Of a stretch of 16,116 nt of DNA, positions 1 through 6,383 are shown piece by piece. Each line of letters begins with the position of its first letter. Positions within the stretch are counted from its first letter, which is position 1. The translations under genes and the position numbers were made by a program. The stretch spans positions 1 through 16,116 of the forward strand of contig CAJKWP010000023.1 of assembly GCA_905203645.1 (NCBI GenBank), read 5' to 3'. The notes under the pieces were generated by a model. The model saw nothing but the letters and a program-made list of their open reading frames with translations. It did no database searches and was not told the origin of the DNA. The DNA is from an uncultured Christensenella sp. Lineage in GTDB: Bacteria; Bacillota; Clostridia; Christensenellales; UBA1242.

Positions 1-54
1 TTTTTGAAAAAATTTTTTAATTTTAAAAAGATTTATTTGCTACATTGTTGACAA

Positions 55-90
55 AAAGAAAAAAAACTAAACATAAAAATCTATGTTTAG
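55..90 (-). terminator. Second intrinsic terminator downstream of the tRNA array
   Basis: A perfect 9-bp inverted repeat (CTAAACATA at 67-75, TATGTTTAG at 82-90) has a 6-base loop. On the minus strand it is followed by an almost unbroken run of T (plus-strand A run 55-66). This is a classical rho-independent terminator for minus-strand transcription. A stronger terminator already closes the tRNA operon at 179-207, so this one may end a separate short transcript or act as a backup. Confidence 0.7.
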
Positions 91-146
91 TAAAAAAAAC
101 ATCTCTTCAAGAAAGATATTCCGAAAAAAGTTTCGTCAAATCTTTC
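60..146 (-). ncRNA. Possible small structured RNA (unassigned)
   Basis: Reading on the minus strand, the segment starts with a two-part stem: GAAAGAT/ATCTTTC (plus 140-146 with 111-117), then a symmetrical 4x4 internal loop, then CGAAA/TTTCG (131-135 with 122-126) closing a 4-base loop. It ends in the terminator hairpin at 67-90. A weak promoter-like pair lies upstream (TTGTTT at 175-180 and TATAAA at 153-158, 16 bp apart). The layout of 5' hairpin, short linker, terminator resembles a small regulatory RNA of about 90 nt. I recognise no family. It could equally be decaying intergenic sequence with two unrelated hairpins. Confidence 0.25.
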
Positions 147-178
147 GTTATTTTTATAATTTAATCTTGAAATAAAAC

Positions 179-207
179 AAAAAAAAGACCTTTTGAAAAG
201 ACCTTTT
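179..207 (-). terminator. Terminator of the tRNA operon
   Basis: Plus 183-207 folds on the minus strand into one long stem: AAAAGGTC pairs with GGTCTTTT including two G-T wobbles, and TTT/AAA extends it above. It is followed by an eight-T run (plus 179-186). It sits four bases past the tRNA-Lys CCA end, as expected for the end of the tRNA transcript. Confidence 0.85.
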
Positions 208-210
208 GCC

Positions 211-286
211 TGGTGGCTCACCCGGGATTCGAACCCGGGACCCCTTGATTAAAAGTCAAGTGCTCTGCCAGCTGAGCTAGTGAACC
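211..286 (-). tRNA. tRNA-Lys (UUU)
   Basis: A 76-nt cloverleaf with acceptor GGTTCAC/GTGAGCC (one T-G wobble), anticodon arm CTTGA-CTTTTAA-TCAAG giving anticodon TTT, a T loop containing TTCGAAT, discriminator A, and an encoded CCA end. It decodes AAA/AAG. It is the last gene of the five-tRNA array. Confidence 0.97.
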
Positions 287-337
287 ATATTGAATTGTCT
301 GCCCGACATTGTATGCAATGTATCTTTTGTGTAAGTT

Positions 338-412
338 TGGCTGGGGTGGCAGGATTTGAACCTACGCATGCGAGAGTCAAAGTCTCGTGCCTTACCGCTT
401 GGCTACACCCCA
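338..412 (-). tRNA. tRNA-Gln (UUG)
   Basis: A 75-nt tRNA with acceptor TGGGGTG/CACCCCA, starting with U1-A72 as is usual for bacterial tRNA-Gln. The anticodon arm is CGAGA-CTTTGAC-TCTCG, giving TTG. The discriminator is G and CCA is encoded. It is very similar to the tRNA-Gln (CUG) 27 bases away, which suggests a tandem duplication followed by anticodon divergence. It decodes CAA, and CAG by wobble. Confidence 0.97.
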
Positions 413-439
413 ATATTATTTTTCCCCAAACAAAATAAT

Positions 440-514
440 TGGCTGGGGTGCTAGGATTTGAACCTAGGAATGTGGGAGTCAGAGTCCCATGCCTTACCGC
501 TTGGCGACACCCCA
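440..514 (-). tRNA. tRNA-Gln (CUG)
   Basis: A 75-nt tRNA with acceptor TGGGGTG/CACCCCA, anticodon arm TGGGA-CTCTGAC-TCCCA giving CTG, G73 and encoded CCA. It is a second glutamine isoacceptor reading CAG. Acceptor, D arm and T loop are nearly identical to the neighbouring tRNA-Gln (UUG). The differences concentrate in the anticodon stem, variable loop and T stem, and most are paired changes. Confidence 0.96.
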
Positions 515-531
515 ACAAAGCACAATATGCT

Positions 532-608
<77 letters not shown>

Positions 609-613
609 ATATC

Positions 614-687
614 TGGAGCGGGTGAAGGGAATCGGACCCTCGCGACCAGCTTGGAAGGCTGGAGTTCTACCACTGAACTACACCCGC
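614..687 (-). tRNA. tRNA-Gly (UCC) with C55 in the T loop
   Basis: A 74-nt tRNA with acceptor GCGGGTG/CACCCGC, D arm GTTC-AGTGGTA-GAAC keeping G18-G19, anticodon arm CCAGC-CTTCCAA-GCTGG giving TCC, discriminator U73 (usual for bacterial tRNA-Gly) and encoded CCA. The T loop reads TCCGATT: C replaces the nearly universal U55 (pseudouridine) in a normal T-U-C-G-A loop, because plus position 635 is G rather than A. The T stem also has a G49-U65 wobble. It is the first gene of the array, 30 bases after the promoter -10. Confidence 0.93.
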
Positions 688-693
688 AAAACT

Positions 694-724
694 GATAGGA
701 TTTTTAGCACTTTTTAATCCTATC
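694..724 (-). terminator. Inverted repeat ending the frr-operon side and overlapping the tRNA promoter
   Basis: A perfect 9-bp inverted repeat: GATAGGATT at 694-702 and AATCCTATC at 716-724, with a 13-base loop. For read-through from the upstream exonuclease gene the RNA hairpin would be followed only by AGTTTTG, so it is a weak terminator at best. One arm contains the -10 hexamer of the tRNA promoter, so it may instead be a DNA-level operator. Confidence 0.45.
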
Positions 725-745
725 AAATTTTGAAACAAATGTCAA
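717..745 (-). promoter_or_regulatory. Promoter of the five-tRNA operon
   Basis: On the minus strand there is a perfect -35 TTGACA (plus 740-745), a 17-bp spacer, and -10 TAGGAT (717-722) preceded by an extended-10 TGA. The predicted start is near 710, about 23 bases before tRNA-Gly. Confidence 0.8.
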
Positions 746-764
746 TATTTTTTTCAACAAATTT

Positions 765-2330
765 TTATTTTTTTTGACTTATATTCAATTTGAGCAAAAC
801 GTTGGCAGTTGCCAGCGCATCATTAAGTGCTCTATGTGCGTTGTTGAGTGAAACATTAAGATGATTTGCAACGTTTTTGAGCGTATAGTTTCCGATAACC
901 ATCTTTTCTCTTGCAAAAATCATGACGTCTTCTACCCTGTTTTCAAAAACTATTCCCATTTCCTTGCCTGCATTTTTTATAAATCCCATATCAAAGCCAA
1001 CGTTATATCCAGACAAAACGCAATCTTTTGCAAACAATGCAAAATCAACAAGTACTTGTTCGATTGGTGGTGAATCTTTTACCATAAAATTGTCTATTGA
1101 TGTTATTTTTGTAATCATTTCTGGAATTGATCGTTTTGGTTTTACAAGGCTTTGAAAAATCTTTGTTATTACGCCCTTTTCGACTTTGCAAGCACCAACT
1201 TCTATTATTTCGCAGTTTGATGCATCAAGACCAGTTGTTTCAACATCAAAAACAACAAAAGTATTATCCATGATAAAGTCGTTGTAATATTCTATATCAA
1301 AAAGTTTGCTTTGTTCGGGATTATAATACGTTTTTGGATACACAAACTGATACTCATCTTTAAGTTCAACTTTTATATGTTCTTCATGCTGCAATTGTTG
1401 TTTTGAAAGGTTTTCATCAAATCTGCAGGTGTTTATGTATCTTATAAAATAAGTAAATTTTCCAAATTGATTCTGTCTTATATCACCTTGAAACAAATAC
1501 GACATATCATTGAACAATTTGTCAAGTTTTACTTCGTTGGAAATTGACGAAAAATATATGCACGATATTGTGCCGGTCGCATCGTTAAGTTCAAAAGTAT
1601 AATAGTGATTCATTACATCGCTTTTGGTAGCCTTTGCTCTTTTTGACTTGAACTCTTTTTTGTTAATATTGGAAATCTTGCCCGCCAAAATAACAGATTG
1701 TTTTTCGCTTTTTTGTTCCCGTATCAATTCTGGAAATGTTGGGATTTCCCTTCCAAGCAAAACTGCGGATTCAAATACTTCGTACCTTTTGATTTTTTTT
1801 GCAACTGGCGTAGGAACATTAAGTCTTCTCATTTGCAAAAGATCGTTGTCAATTTTGGTGTTTTCAACAATCAAATTAACAAAAAATTCTGCTATAAATC
1901 GATGTTCCAAATAATCTTTGAGTTTTTGTTGAATTTGATTGGTTTTTATATATTCATTGAACATTTCGGGCAATGACAAAATCACTGTTATACTTGCATC
2001 TCTTTTTACCAAAATATCGTCTTTAGTCAAGTTTGTAAAAATGGATTTGTTGTGAGTTTTGAAATATTCCATTACAGCGGTTTGAACGAGGCTGTCATCC
2101 AAAAAACTTTTTTTGTACTTTACTTCAAGTTTGCTGTCCAAAGCCAAAAACTTTTTCAAAAATGCAAATATTTCACTTCGACTTTGTTCATCAATCTCGC
2201 TTTTTGTTTCGGGGTACAAAAAAGTTAGTGTACAACAAAAGTTCCTTTTGTCATACACCACTTCCAAAAGTTTCAAAAAATCATATTTGTTTGAAAAGTA
2301 TTTGTTTAATTCTTTTGTAATTGTATCCAT
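765..2330 (-). CDS. PolC-like N-terminal region plus DEDDh 3'-5' exonuclease, no polymerase domain
   Basis: A 521-residue protein built like the front of Gram-positive replicative polymerase PolC. Residues 1 to about 200 resemble the PolC N-terminal region, about 205-305 form an OB-type domain (GTISCIYFSS region), and about 356-515 are a complete DEDDh proofreading exonuclease. The five catalytic residues are present: D362 and E364 (FDVETTG), D447 (GYNVGFD), H499 and D504 (HRALND). In PolC the exonuclease is inserted in a PHP domain and followed by polymerase, finger and tau-binding regions, in a protein of about 1,400 residues. Here only a short linker (about 306-355) replaces the PHP start, and the protein stops right after the exonuclease. 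It lies 21 bases after rseP, the classical polC neighbourhood. Likely role: a stand-alone DNA exonuclease or proofreading factor (inference). No remnant of the rest of PolC lies between it and the tRNA genes. Confidence 0.85.
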   Translation of the reverse strand: MDTITKELNKYFSNKYDFLKLLEVVYDKRNFCCTLTFLYPETKSEIDEQSRSEIFAFLKKFLALDSKLEVKYKKSFLDDSLVQTAVMEYFKTHNKSIFTNLTKDDILVKRDASITVILSLPEMFNEYIKTNQIQQKLKDYLEHRFIAEFFVNLIVENTKIDNDLLQMRRLNVPTPVAKKIKRYEVFESAVLLGREIPTFPELIREQKSEKQSVILAGKISNINKKEFKSKRAKATKSDVMNHYYTFELNDATGTISCIYFSSISNEVKLDKLFNDMSYLFQGDIRQNQFGKFTYFIRYINTCRFDENLSKQQLQHEEHIKVELKDEYQFVYPKTYYNPEQSKLFDIEYYNDFIMDNTFVVFDVETTGLDASNCEIIEVGACKVEKGVITKIFQSLVKPKRSIPEMITKITSIDNFMVKDSPPIEQVLVDFALFAKDCVLSGYNVGFDMGFIKNAGKEMGIVFENRVEDVMIFAREKMVIGNYTLKNVANHLNVSLNNAHRALNDALATANVLLKLNISQKK

Positions 2331-2351
2331 AATCTATCTTTTTTTGTTTGG

Positions 2352-3413
2352 TCAAGAAACCAAATGTATTATATCGACGACAATGACAAGTCCAAACAGA
2401 AGTACCAATCCACCGAAATGAATATATGCTTCAACCGTTCGGTTTATTGGCTTTTTGCGTATCCATTCAATTGTGGTAAAAACAACGTGTGAACCGTCAA
2501 GTGCTGGGAATGGCAACAAGTTGAATACACCAAGGTTTGCCGCAATCAAAGGTAACAAAAACAAGAACGTTGCAAGTCCGCCTGTTTTTGTTTGATTTGC
2601 TATGACTGAAATTGTGGTGATTGGACCACCTATTTCGGAAATTGGTATTTGGAAAGTTATAAGCATCCAAAAACTTTTAAGGACCATCCATACAAGCCCT
2701 GCGGTAAATGGAACACATCGAGCAAGTGATTCACCAAAAGAAAGTGGATGTGATTTTGTTGTGATACCAAACCTTAAGATTGGGTTGTTGTTGTTGTCAA
2801 ACAAAAGTTTGTTGTCGGTGTCAAATGCTTGTTGAAGTCTTACCGTCAATTCGATAAATTTGCCGCGACGTTTGACTTTCAAAGTAATATCTTCACCTTC
2901 ATTGTATTTTGAAATCAATTTTGAATAAGTGTTTCCAACAACAAAATCAATTTTTTCATCGTTGATTGCATAAATTGCATCGCCAATTTCAAATTGTGAA
3001 GAATACAAATAATTTGGATCGATGCTTGCTACTTCTGGGATATCATAACCAAATGAAACCAAAAGAACAAATGAGAATACAATCGCTGACAAGATGTTGA
3101 ATGTTACACCCGCCAAATAAACAATTACCCTTTTCCAAGGTTTCTGGCTGTTGAAACAATCTGGACCATCTTCACCTTCATTTTCACCTTTGAAAGCACA
3201 GTATCCGCCCAAAGGAAACAATCTTAGCGAAATTTTTTCGCCACGCTTGTTTGTTTTTGAAAAAAGTGCCTTGCCAAACCCAACTGAAAATTCGGTGATT
3301 TTGAAATTAAGAATTCTGCCAGCGGTGTAGTGTCCAAGTTCGTGAATAAGAACCATAAGCAAAAGCACCATAACTGCCAAAATTACGTACAAAACTGTTG
3401 ATAAAAAGTTCAT
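2352..3413 (-). CDS. rseP: RseP/RasP-type site-2 intramembrane zinc metalloprotease
   Basis: A 353-residue polytopic membrane protease that cleaves anti-sigma factors and leftover signal peptides within the membrane. The first membrane helix contains the zinc site HELGH (H24, E25, H28). FPLGGY (66-71) and AGVTFNIL (101-108) are typical of the family. One PDZ domain spans about 125-215. A GGPITT segment (262-267) and the NLLPFPALDG motif (298-307, third metal ligand D306) precede the last helix. Length and layout match Gram-positive RasP. The start is supported by a G-rich Shine-Dalgarno site, AGGGGGAAG, just before ATG; the gene begins 9 bases after cdsA. The usual dxr gene between cdsA and rseP is absent. 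Confidence 0.95.
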   Translation of the reverse strand: MNFLSTVLYVILAVMVLLLMVLIHELGHYTAGRILNFKITEFSVGFGKALFSKTNKRGEKISLRLFPLGGYCAFKGENEGEDGPDCFNSQKPWKRVIVYLAGVTFNILSAIVFSFVLLVSFGYDIPEVASIDPNYLYSSQFEIGDAIYAINDEKIDFVVGNTYSKLISKYNEGEDITLKVKRRGKFIELTVRLQQAFDTDNKLLFDNNNNPILRFGITTKSHPLSFGESLARCVPFTAGLVWMVLKSFWMLITFQIPISEIGGPITTISVIANQTKTGGLATFLFLLPLIAANLGVFNLLPFPALDGSHVVFTTIEWIRKKPINRTVEAYIHFGGLVLLFGLVIVVDIIHLVS

Positions 3414-3422
3414 GACTTCCCC

Positions 3423-4364
3423 CTAGATCAAAAATAACAAGTAACAAATAATTGGTAAATAACAGAACAAATGACTGTCAAATCTGTCCAAAACTCCACC
3501 ATGACCTGGAAAAACTTGTCCACTGTCCTTCACATGCGCTTTGCGTTTTGCAAAAGATTCAAACAAATCACCAAGTTGGCAAAGTATGCTGGTAACAAAT
3601 GATAAAATAATTATATGCCAAAATTCTATTTTTATATCACCAAATGCAATCAAAAAAGTGTCTATGGACACCAAAATTAAGTAAAGACAACAAGCTATCA
3701 ACACGCCAAACACAACACCACTTACTGCGCCGGATACGGTTTTGTTTGGGCTGATGTTTGGACAAAGTTTTTTGCCTTTTAACAAACTGCCACAAAGCAT
3801 CGCAAACGTATCGTTGCTTATTGGGATTACAACTGCCAAAAGCAAAGCAAAAAGTGATATTTGTTTTTTGTATTCGCCTGCATACATTCCGAAATCACCA
3901 AAGTGGTTCAAAATCAAAATTCCAAAAGCAAGAATTGTTGGATAAACAAGCACGAAAATTGTGTTTACTGCCTTTTTAAACGAAAATTTTGCAATGCTTA
4001 TCCCAGTTATATTTCGGGTTATCATTTCGTTTTGCGTTTGTTTTCTGAAAATTACACCTGTCAAAAAGGTTAATGCAAAAACAAGAACTGCAAGTGCGAC
4101 CTCCAAAAGTACGCCAAGCCAAATTTGAAACTTCAAATTGATTGCAAGTACAAAAAGTATATAACTTGCAACAGGAAAAATACCTGACGATATTTTGCTG
4201 TTGAAAAGATTTGCTTTCGACAAAATTTTTGAAAATTCAAATGCGCCAAGTGTTGTAATCACAAGAAACAAGACATCAAAAATGTATGGTGTAATTTCTC
4301 GCGACAAAAATGAAACTGTCAAAAGCGCAACCAACATAGATGCTGTGAAAATTCTGTTCTTCAC
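3423..4364 (-). CDS. cdsA: Phosphatidate cytidylyltransferase (CDP-diacylglycerol synthase)
   Basis: A 313-residue integral membrane enzyme making CDP-diacylglycerol from CTP and phosphatidic acid, the branch point to the acidic phospholipids. The C-terminal CDP-alcohol signature is intact: S270-F-A-K-R (K273, R274), K279-D280, HGG (288-290) and DRFD (293-296). Several hydrophobic helices precede it, and a conserved PISNDTFA segment lies at 181-188. The start codon is GTG, overlapping the uppS stop as GTGA, so the two are translationally coupled. Its partner here, uppS, supplies the undecaprenyl lipid carrier, so this operon feeds the membrane and wall. Confidence 0.95.
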   Translation of the reverse strand: MKNRIFTASMLVALLTVSFLSREITPYIFDVLFLVITTLGAFEFSKILSKANLFNSKISSGIFPVASYILFVLAINLKFQIWLGVLLEVALAVLVFALTFLTGVIFRKQTQNEMITRNITGISIAKFSFKKAVNTIFVLVYPTILAFGILILNHFGDFGMYAGEYKKQISLFALLLAVVIPISNDTFAMLCGSLLKGKKLCPNISPNKTVSGAVSGVVFGVLIACCLYLILVSIDTFLIAFGDIKIEFWHIIILSFVTSILCQLGDLFESFAKRKAHVKDSGQVFPGHGGVLDRFDSHLFCYLPIICYLLFLI

Positions 4365-5071
4365 TCTTTTTCCTCCACTATTGAACCAAATCTGCGTTTT
4401 CTTGATGAAAAATCAACAAGTGCCTTTTCAAGTTCTTCTTCGTCAAAGGCTGGCCAATAGGTTTTTGTAAAATAAATTTCGCTGTAAGCCATTTCAAAAA
4501 GCATAAAATTGCTTATTCGTCTTTCGCCACCACTGCGAACGACAAGTTCAGGGTCTGGCAAAAAGTACGTATCAAGATTGTCCTTTATATCCTGAATTGT
4601 GACATCTTTTTTGCCTTGGTTCAACAACTTGTTGACAGCACGGACAATTTCGTCACGACCGCCATAATTTATGCCAATATTAACACAAAAATCGGTGTTA
4701 TCCTTGGTCTTTTGCATTATGCTTTCAAGGATTTGTGGCAAATTATTTGGCAATTTTGAAAGGTCGCCCATAAAATTGTATCTTACTCCGTCAAAGTTTT
4801 TCTTTTTGTCAATTTGTTTGCTGTTATGCAAAAACAATTTGAACAAAAAGTCAACTTCCTTTTTGGGACGATTCCAATTTTCGGTTGAAAAAGCAAAAAT
4901 CGAAACGACTTTGATTCCGCGTCTGCGACATGCTTTTGCAATCTTTTTTACAACTGCCACACCCTTTTGATGACCATAACTGCGTGGCATTCCCTGCTCT
5001 TTTGCCCATCTTCCGTTGCCGTCAATTATAAAAGCGATGTGATTTGGGATTTTTTCAAGTTGATTGTCCAT
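4361..5071 (-). CDS. uppS: Isoprenyl transferase (undecaprenyl diphosphate synthase)
   Basis: A 236-residue cis-prenyltransferase that elongates farnesyl diphosphate with isopentenyl units to C55 undecaprenyl diphosphate, the carrier lipid for peptidoglycan and surface glycans. It shows IAFIIDGNGRWA (12-23, catalytic D17), the FSTENWNRP motif (61-69) and the C-terminal RSGGERRISNFMLFEMAYSE region that closes the active site. Length is normal for the family. AAAGGAAAG lies 5 bases before the ATG. The start overlaps the end of the upstream small gene by 17 bases, and the stop overlaps cdsA by 4. Confidence 0.96.
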   Translation of the reverse strand: MDNQLEKIPNHIAFIIDGNGRWAKEQGMPRSYGHQKGVAVVKKIAKACRRRGIKVVSIFAFSTENWNRPKKEVDFLFKLFLHNSKQIDKKKNFDGVRYNFMGDLSKLPNNLPQILESIMQKTKDNTDFCVNIGINYGGRDEIVRAVNKLLNQGKKDVTIQDIKDNLDTYFLPDPELVVRSGGERRISNFMLFEMAYSEIYFTKTYWPAFDEEELEKALVDFSSRKRRFGSIVEEKE

Positions 5072-5264
5072 TTTGTCTTTCCTTTAAATCAAATATAAAT
5101 TCACCAACAGTAAGAACAATCATGTTTTTATCTGCTTTTACATTTGTAACCAATTTTGTGCCATTCTCAACGCAAAAATTGTTGTCAATAACAGTGTAAG
5201 ACAAATTGTTTTTTTTCAGATAATCTTCTGCATAAGAAAGAGGTCTTCCAATAAGGTCTGTCAA
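5055..5264 (-). CDS. Small PASTA-like protein between frr and uppS
   Basis: A 69-residue protein if translation starts at the TTG that overlaps the frr stop codon (TTGA), with GGAAG just upstream. A TTG 33 bases further up would give 80 residues but has no better ribosome site and overlaps frr more. The segment LIGRPLSYAEDYLKKNNLSY followed by a beta-rich stretch ending NMIVLTVGEF looks like a single PASTA-type alpha/beta unit (inference from pattern). There is no signal peptide, so the protein would be cytosolic, unlike PASTA domains of PBPs and Ser/Thr kinases. Overlaps on both sides suggest tight co-translation with frr and uppS. Function unknown. Confidence 0.65.
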   Translation of the reverse strand: MTDLIGRPLSYAEDYLKKNNLSYTVIDNNFCVENGTKLVTNVKADKNMIVLTVGEFIFDLKERQNGQST

Positions 5265-5833
5265 ACTTCCATTACTTCCTTTTCTTTGTTTGCGCAAATT
5301 TCGTCACAAGTTGCGTTTGCGTTGTCCAAAACTTTTTGAACATCTTTTTCAAGTACTGCGTATTCGTCTTCGGAAAGTTGTTTGTCATTTTTCATGCTTT
5401 TGTACATGTCAAGACAATCCCTTCTTGCGTTACGCAAACTTATTTTTGCATCTTCGCAAATCTTTTTGACTTGTTTTACGATTTCGCGTCTGCGTTCTTC
5501 GGTCAATGCTGGGAAAACCAATCTGATAATTCGTCCATCATCCGATGGTGTAAGTCCCAAATCAGCCATTTGCAATGCTTTCCTTACAGCACCCATAGCA
5601 TTCAAGTCCCAAAGAGAGATTGTAAGCATACGTGCTTCTGGGATGTTAATATTCCCCATTTGATTGAGTGGTGTCATACTGCCATAGTAATCAACCATAA
5701 CCTTGTCCAAAATGTGTGGATTGGCTCTGCCTGCTTTTACCACTGCATATTCAGATTTCAAAAATGTAATCGCCTTGTCGATATCTTCTTTGTAACCTTG
5801 CATAATTTCTTTTACCATTTGTTCGTCTTGCAT
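5261..5833 (-). CDS. frr: Ribosome recycling factor
   Basis: A 190-residue protein that, with EF-G, splits post-termination ribosomes. It has the two-domain RRF pattern: an N-terminal helix with LKSEYAVVKAGRANPHILDK, the beta-rich domain (VDYYGSMTPLNQMGNINIPE), and the long C-terminal helices with LTEERRREIVKQVKKICEDA and the NARRD segment. I chose the ATG at 5833 because AAGGAG lies exactly 5 bases upstream; an ATG seven codons further up would place that site inside the gene. In many Bacillota pyrH lies just upstream; here rnpB does. Confidence 0.96.
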   Translation of the reverse strand: MQDEQMVKEIMQGYKEDIDKAITFLKSEYAVVKAGRANPHILDKVMVDYYGSMTPLNQMGNINIPEARMLTISLWDLNAMGAVRKALQMADLGLTPSDDGRIIRLVFPALTEERRREIVKQVKKICEDAKISLRNARRDCLDMYKSMKNDKQLSEDEYAVLEKDVQKVLDNANATCDEICANKEKEVMEV

Positions 5834-5864
5834 AAAAACTCCTTGTATAAACAATATACAATAA

Positions 5865-5894
5865 ACTATACAATATTTATATTCAAAAAGGCAA
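5865..5894 (-). promoter_or_regulatory. Candidate promoter of the frr operon
   Basis: Minus-strand TTGCCT (plus 5889-5894), an 18-bp spacer, and TATAGT (5865-5870), giving a leader of about 25 bases before frr. The -35 match is modest, but the pair sits between the rnpB terminator and frr, where a promoter is needed. Confidence 0.45.
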
Positions 5895-5930
5895 ATTTTT
5901 TGTTAAGGTTTGGAAAAATAGTTTGGCAAA

Positions 5931-5960
5931 CAAAAAACGAGCGATAATGCTCGTTTTTTG
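5931..5960 (-). terminator. Terminator of rnpB
   Basis: A perfect 12-bp stem, CAAAAAACGAGC (5931-5942) with GCTCGTTTTTTG (5949-5960), and a 6-base loop. The T run inside the second arm on either strand makes it bidirectional in form. It follows the 3' end of RNase P RNA directly. Confidence 0.88.
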
Positions 5961-5963
5961 TAT

Positions 5964-6303
5964 CAGTCAGTCTGTAAGCCGAGTTCTGTATTTGATGGTC
6001 ATCTATCTAGGCATATTGTTTCCAATATGCTCGAGCGGTGTTTTTAAGAAGAAGGGCGAACAACCCATGTTCTTCTTTTAACCTTGCTTCGGGTGGGGTT
6101 TACATGTGCCTTGAACGTCTCCGTCCAAGCGGTGGGCTCTTACCCCGCCTTTTCACCCTTACCAACAAAGTTGGCGGTAATTTTCTGTTGCACTTTCCTT
6201 AAAGTCACCTTCACCTGCAGTTAACAGGCACCCTGTTCTGTGAAGCCCGGACTTTCCTCAAATTGCCCACAACAGGCAACTTGCGACCATCTGGCTGGCT
6301 GAC
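5964..6303 (-). ncRNA. rnpB: RNase P RNA
   Basis: The catalytic RNA that matures tRNA 5' ends. On the minus strand the 5' conserved core GAGGAAAGTCCGGGC maps to plus 6245-6259 and the 3' core ACAGAACTCGGCTTACAG to 5972-5989; AGATAGATGACCATC lies in between. The GGTAAGAGCCCACCGC-type P11/P12 region indicates the A-type fold found in Clostridia rather than the B type of Bacilli (inference). The 5' end is placed from the promoter and the 3' end from the terminator, so each may be off by a few bases. Confidence 0.93.
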
Positions 6304-6310
6304 GGAAAAG

Positions 6311-6339
6311 ATGATATCACACTAATATTCTTTTGTCAA
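6311..6339 (-). promoter_or_regulatory. Promoter of rnpB
   Basis: Perfect -35 TTGACA (plus 6334-6339), a 17-bp spacer, and -10 TATCAT (6311-6316) with an extended-10 TGA. The predicted start is near 6303. The same architecture is seen at the tRNA operon. Confidence 0.85.
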
Positions 6340-6383
6340 CCCTTGCTAATTTATATGCGAATTATACTGTAATTGAAATATTA

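Noticed and set aside
48..53. Plus-strand TTGACA as a promoter -35
   Set aside because: The -10 region is poor (CATAAA) and lies in the terminator hairpin, and no plus-strand gene follows.
440..514. tRNA-Gln pair as a mobile-element insertion or attachment site
   Set aside because: No integrase, direct repeat of a tRNA end, or composition change lies next to it; a simple tandem tRNA duplication explains the similarity.
5265..5297. Longer TTG start for the PASTA-like gene
   Set aside because: It would extend further into frr without a ribosome site; the TTG overlapping the frr stop has GGAAG directly upstream.
5336..5947. 203-codon plus-strand open frame opposite frr
   Set aside because: It is antisense to a clear frr gene, its Cys/Phe/His-rich composition matches no family, and it has no ribosome site.
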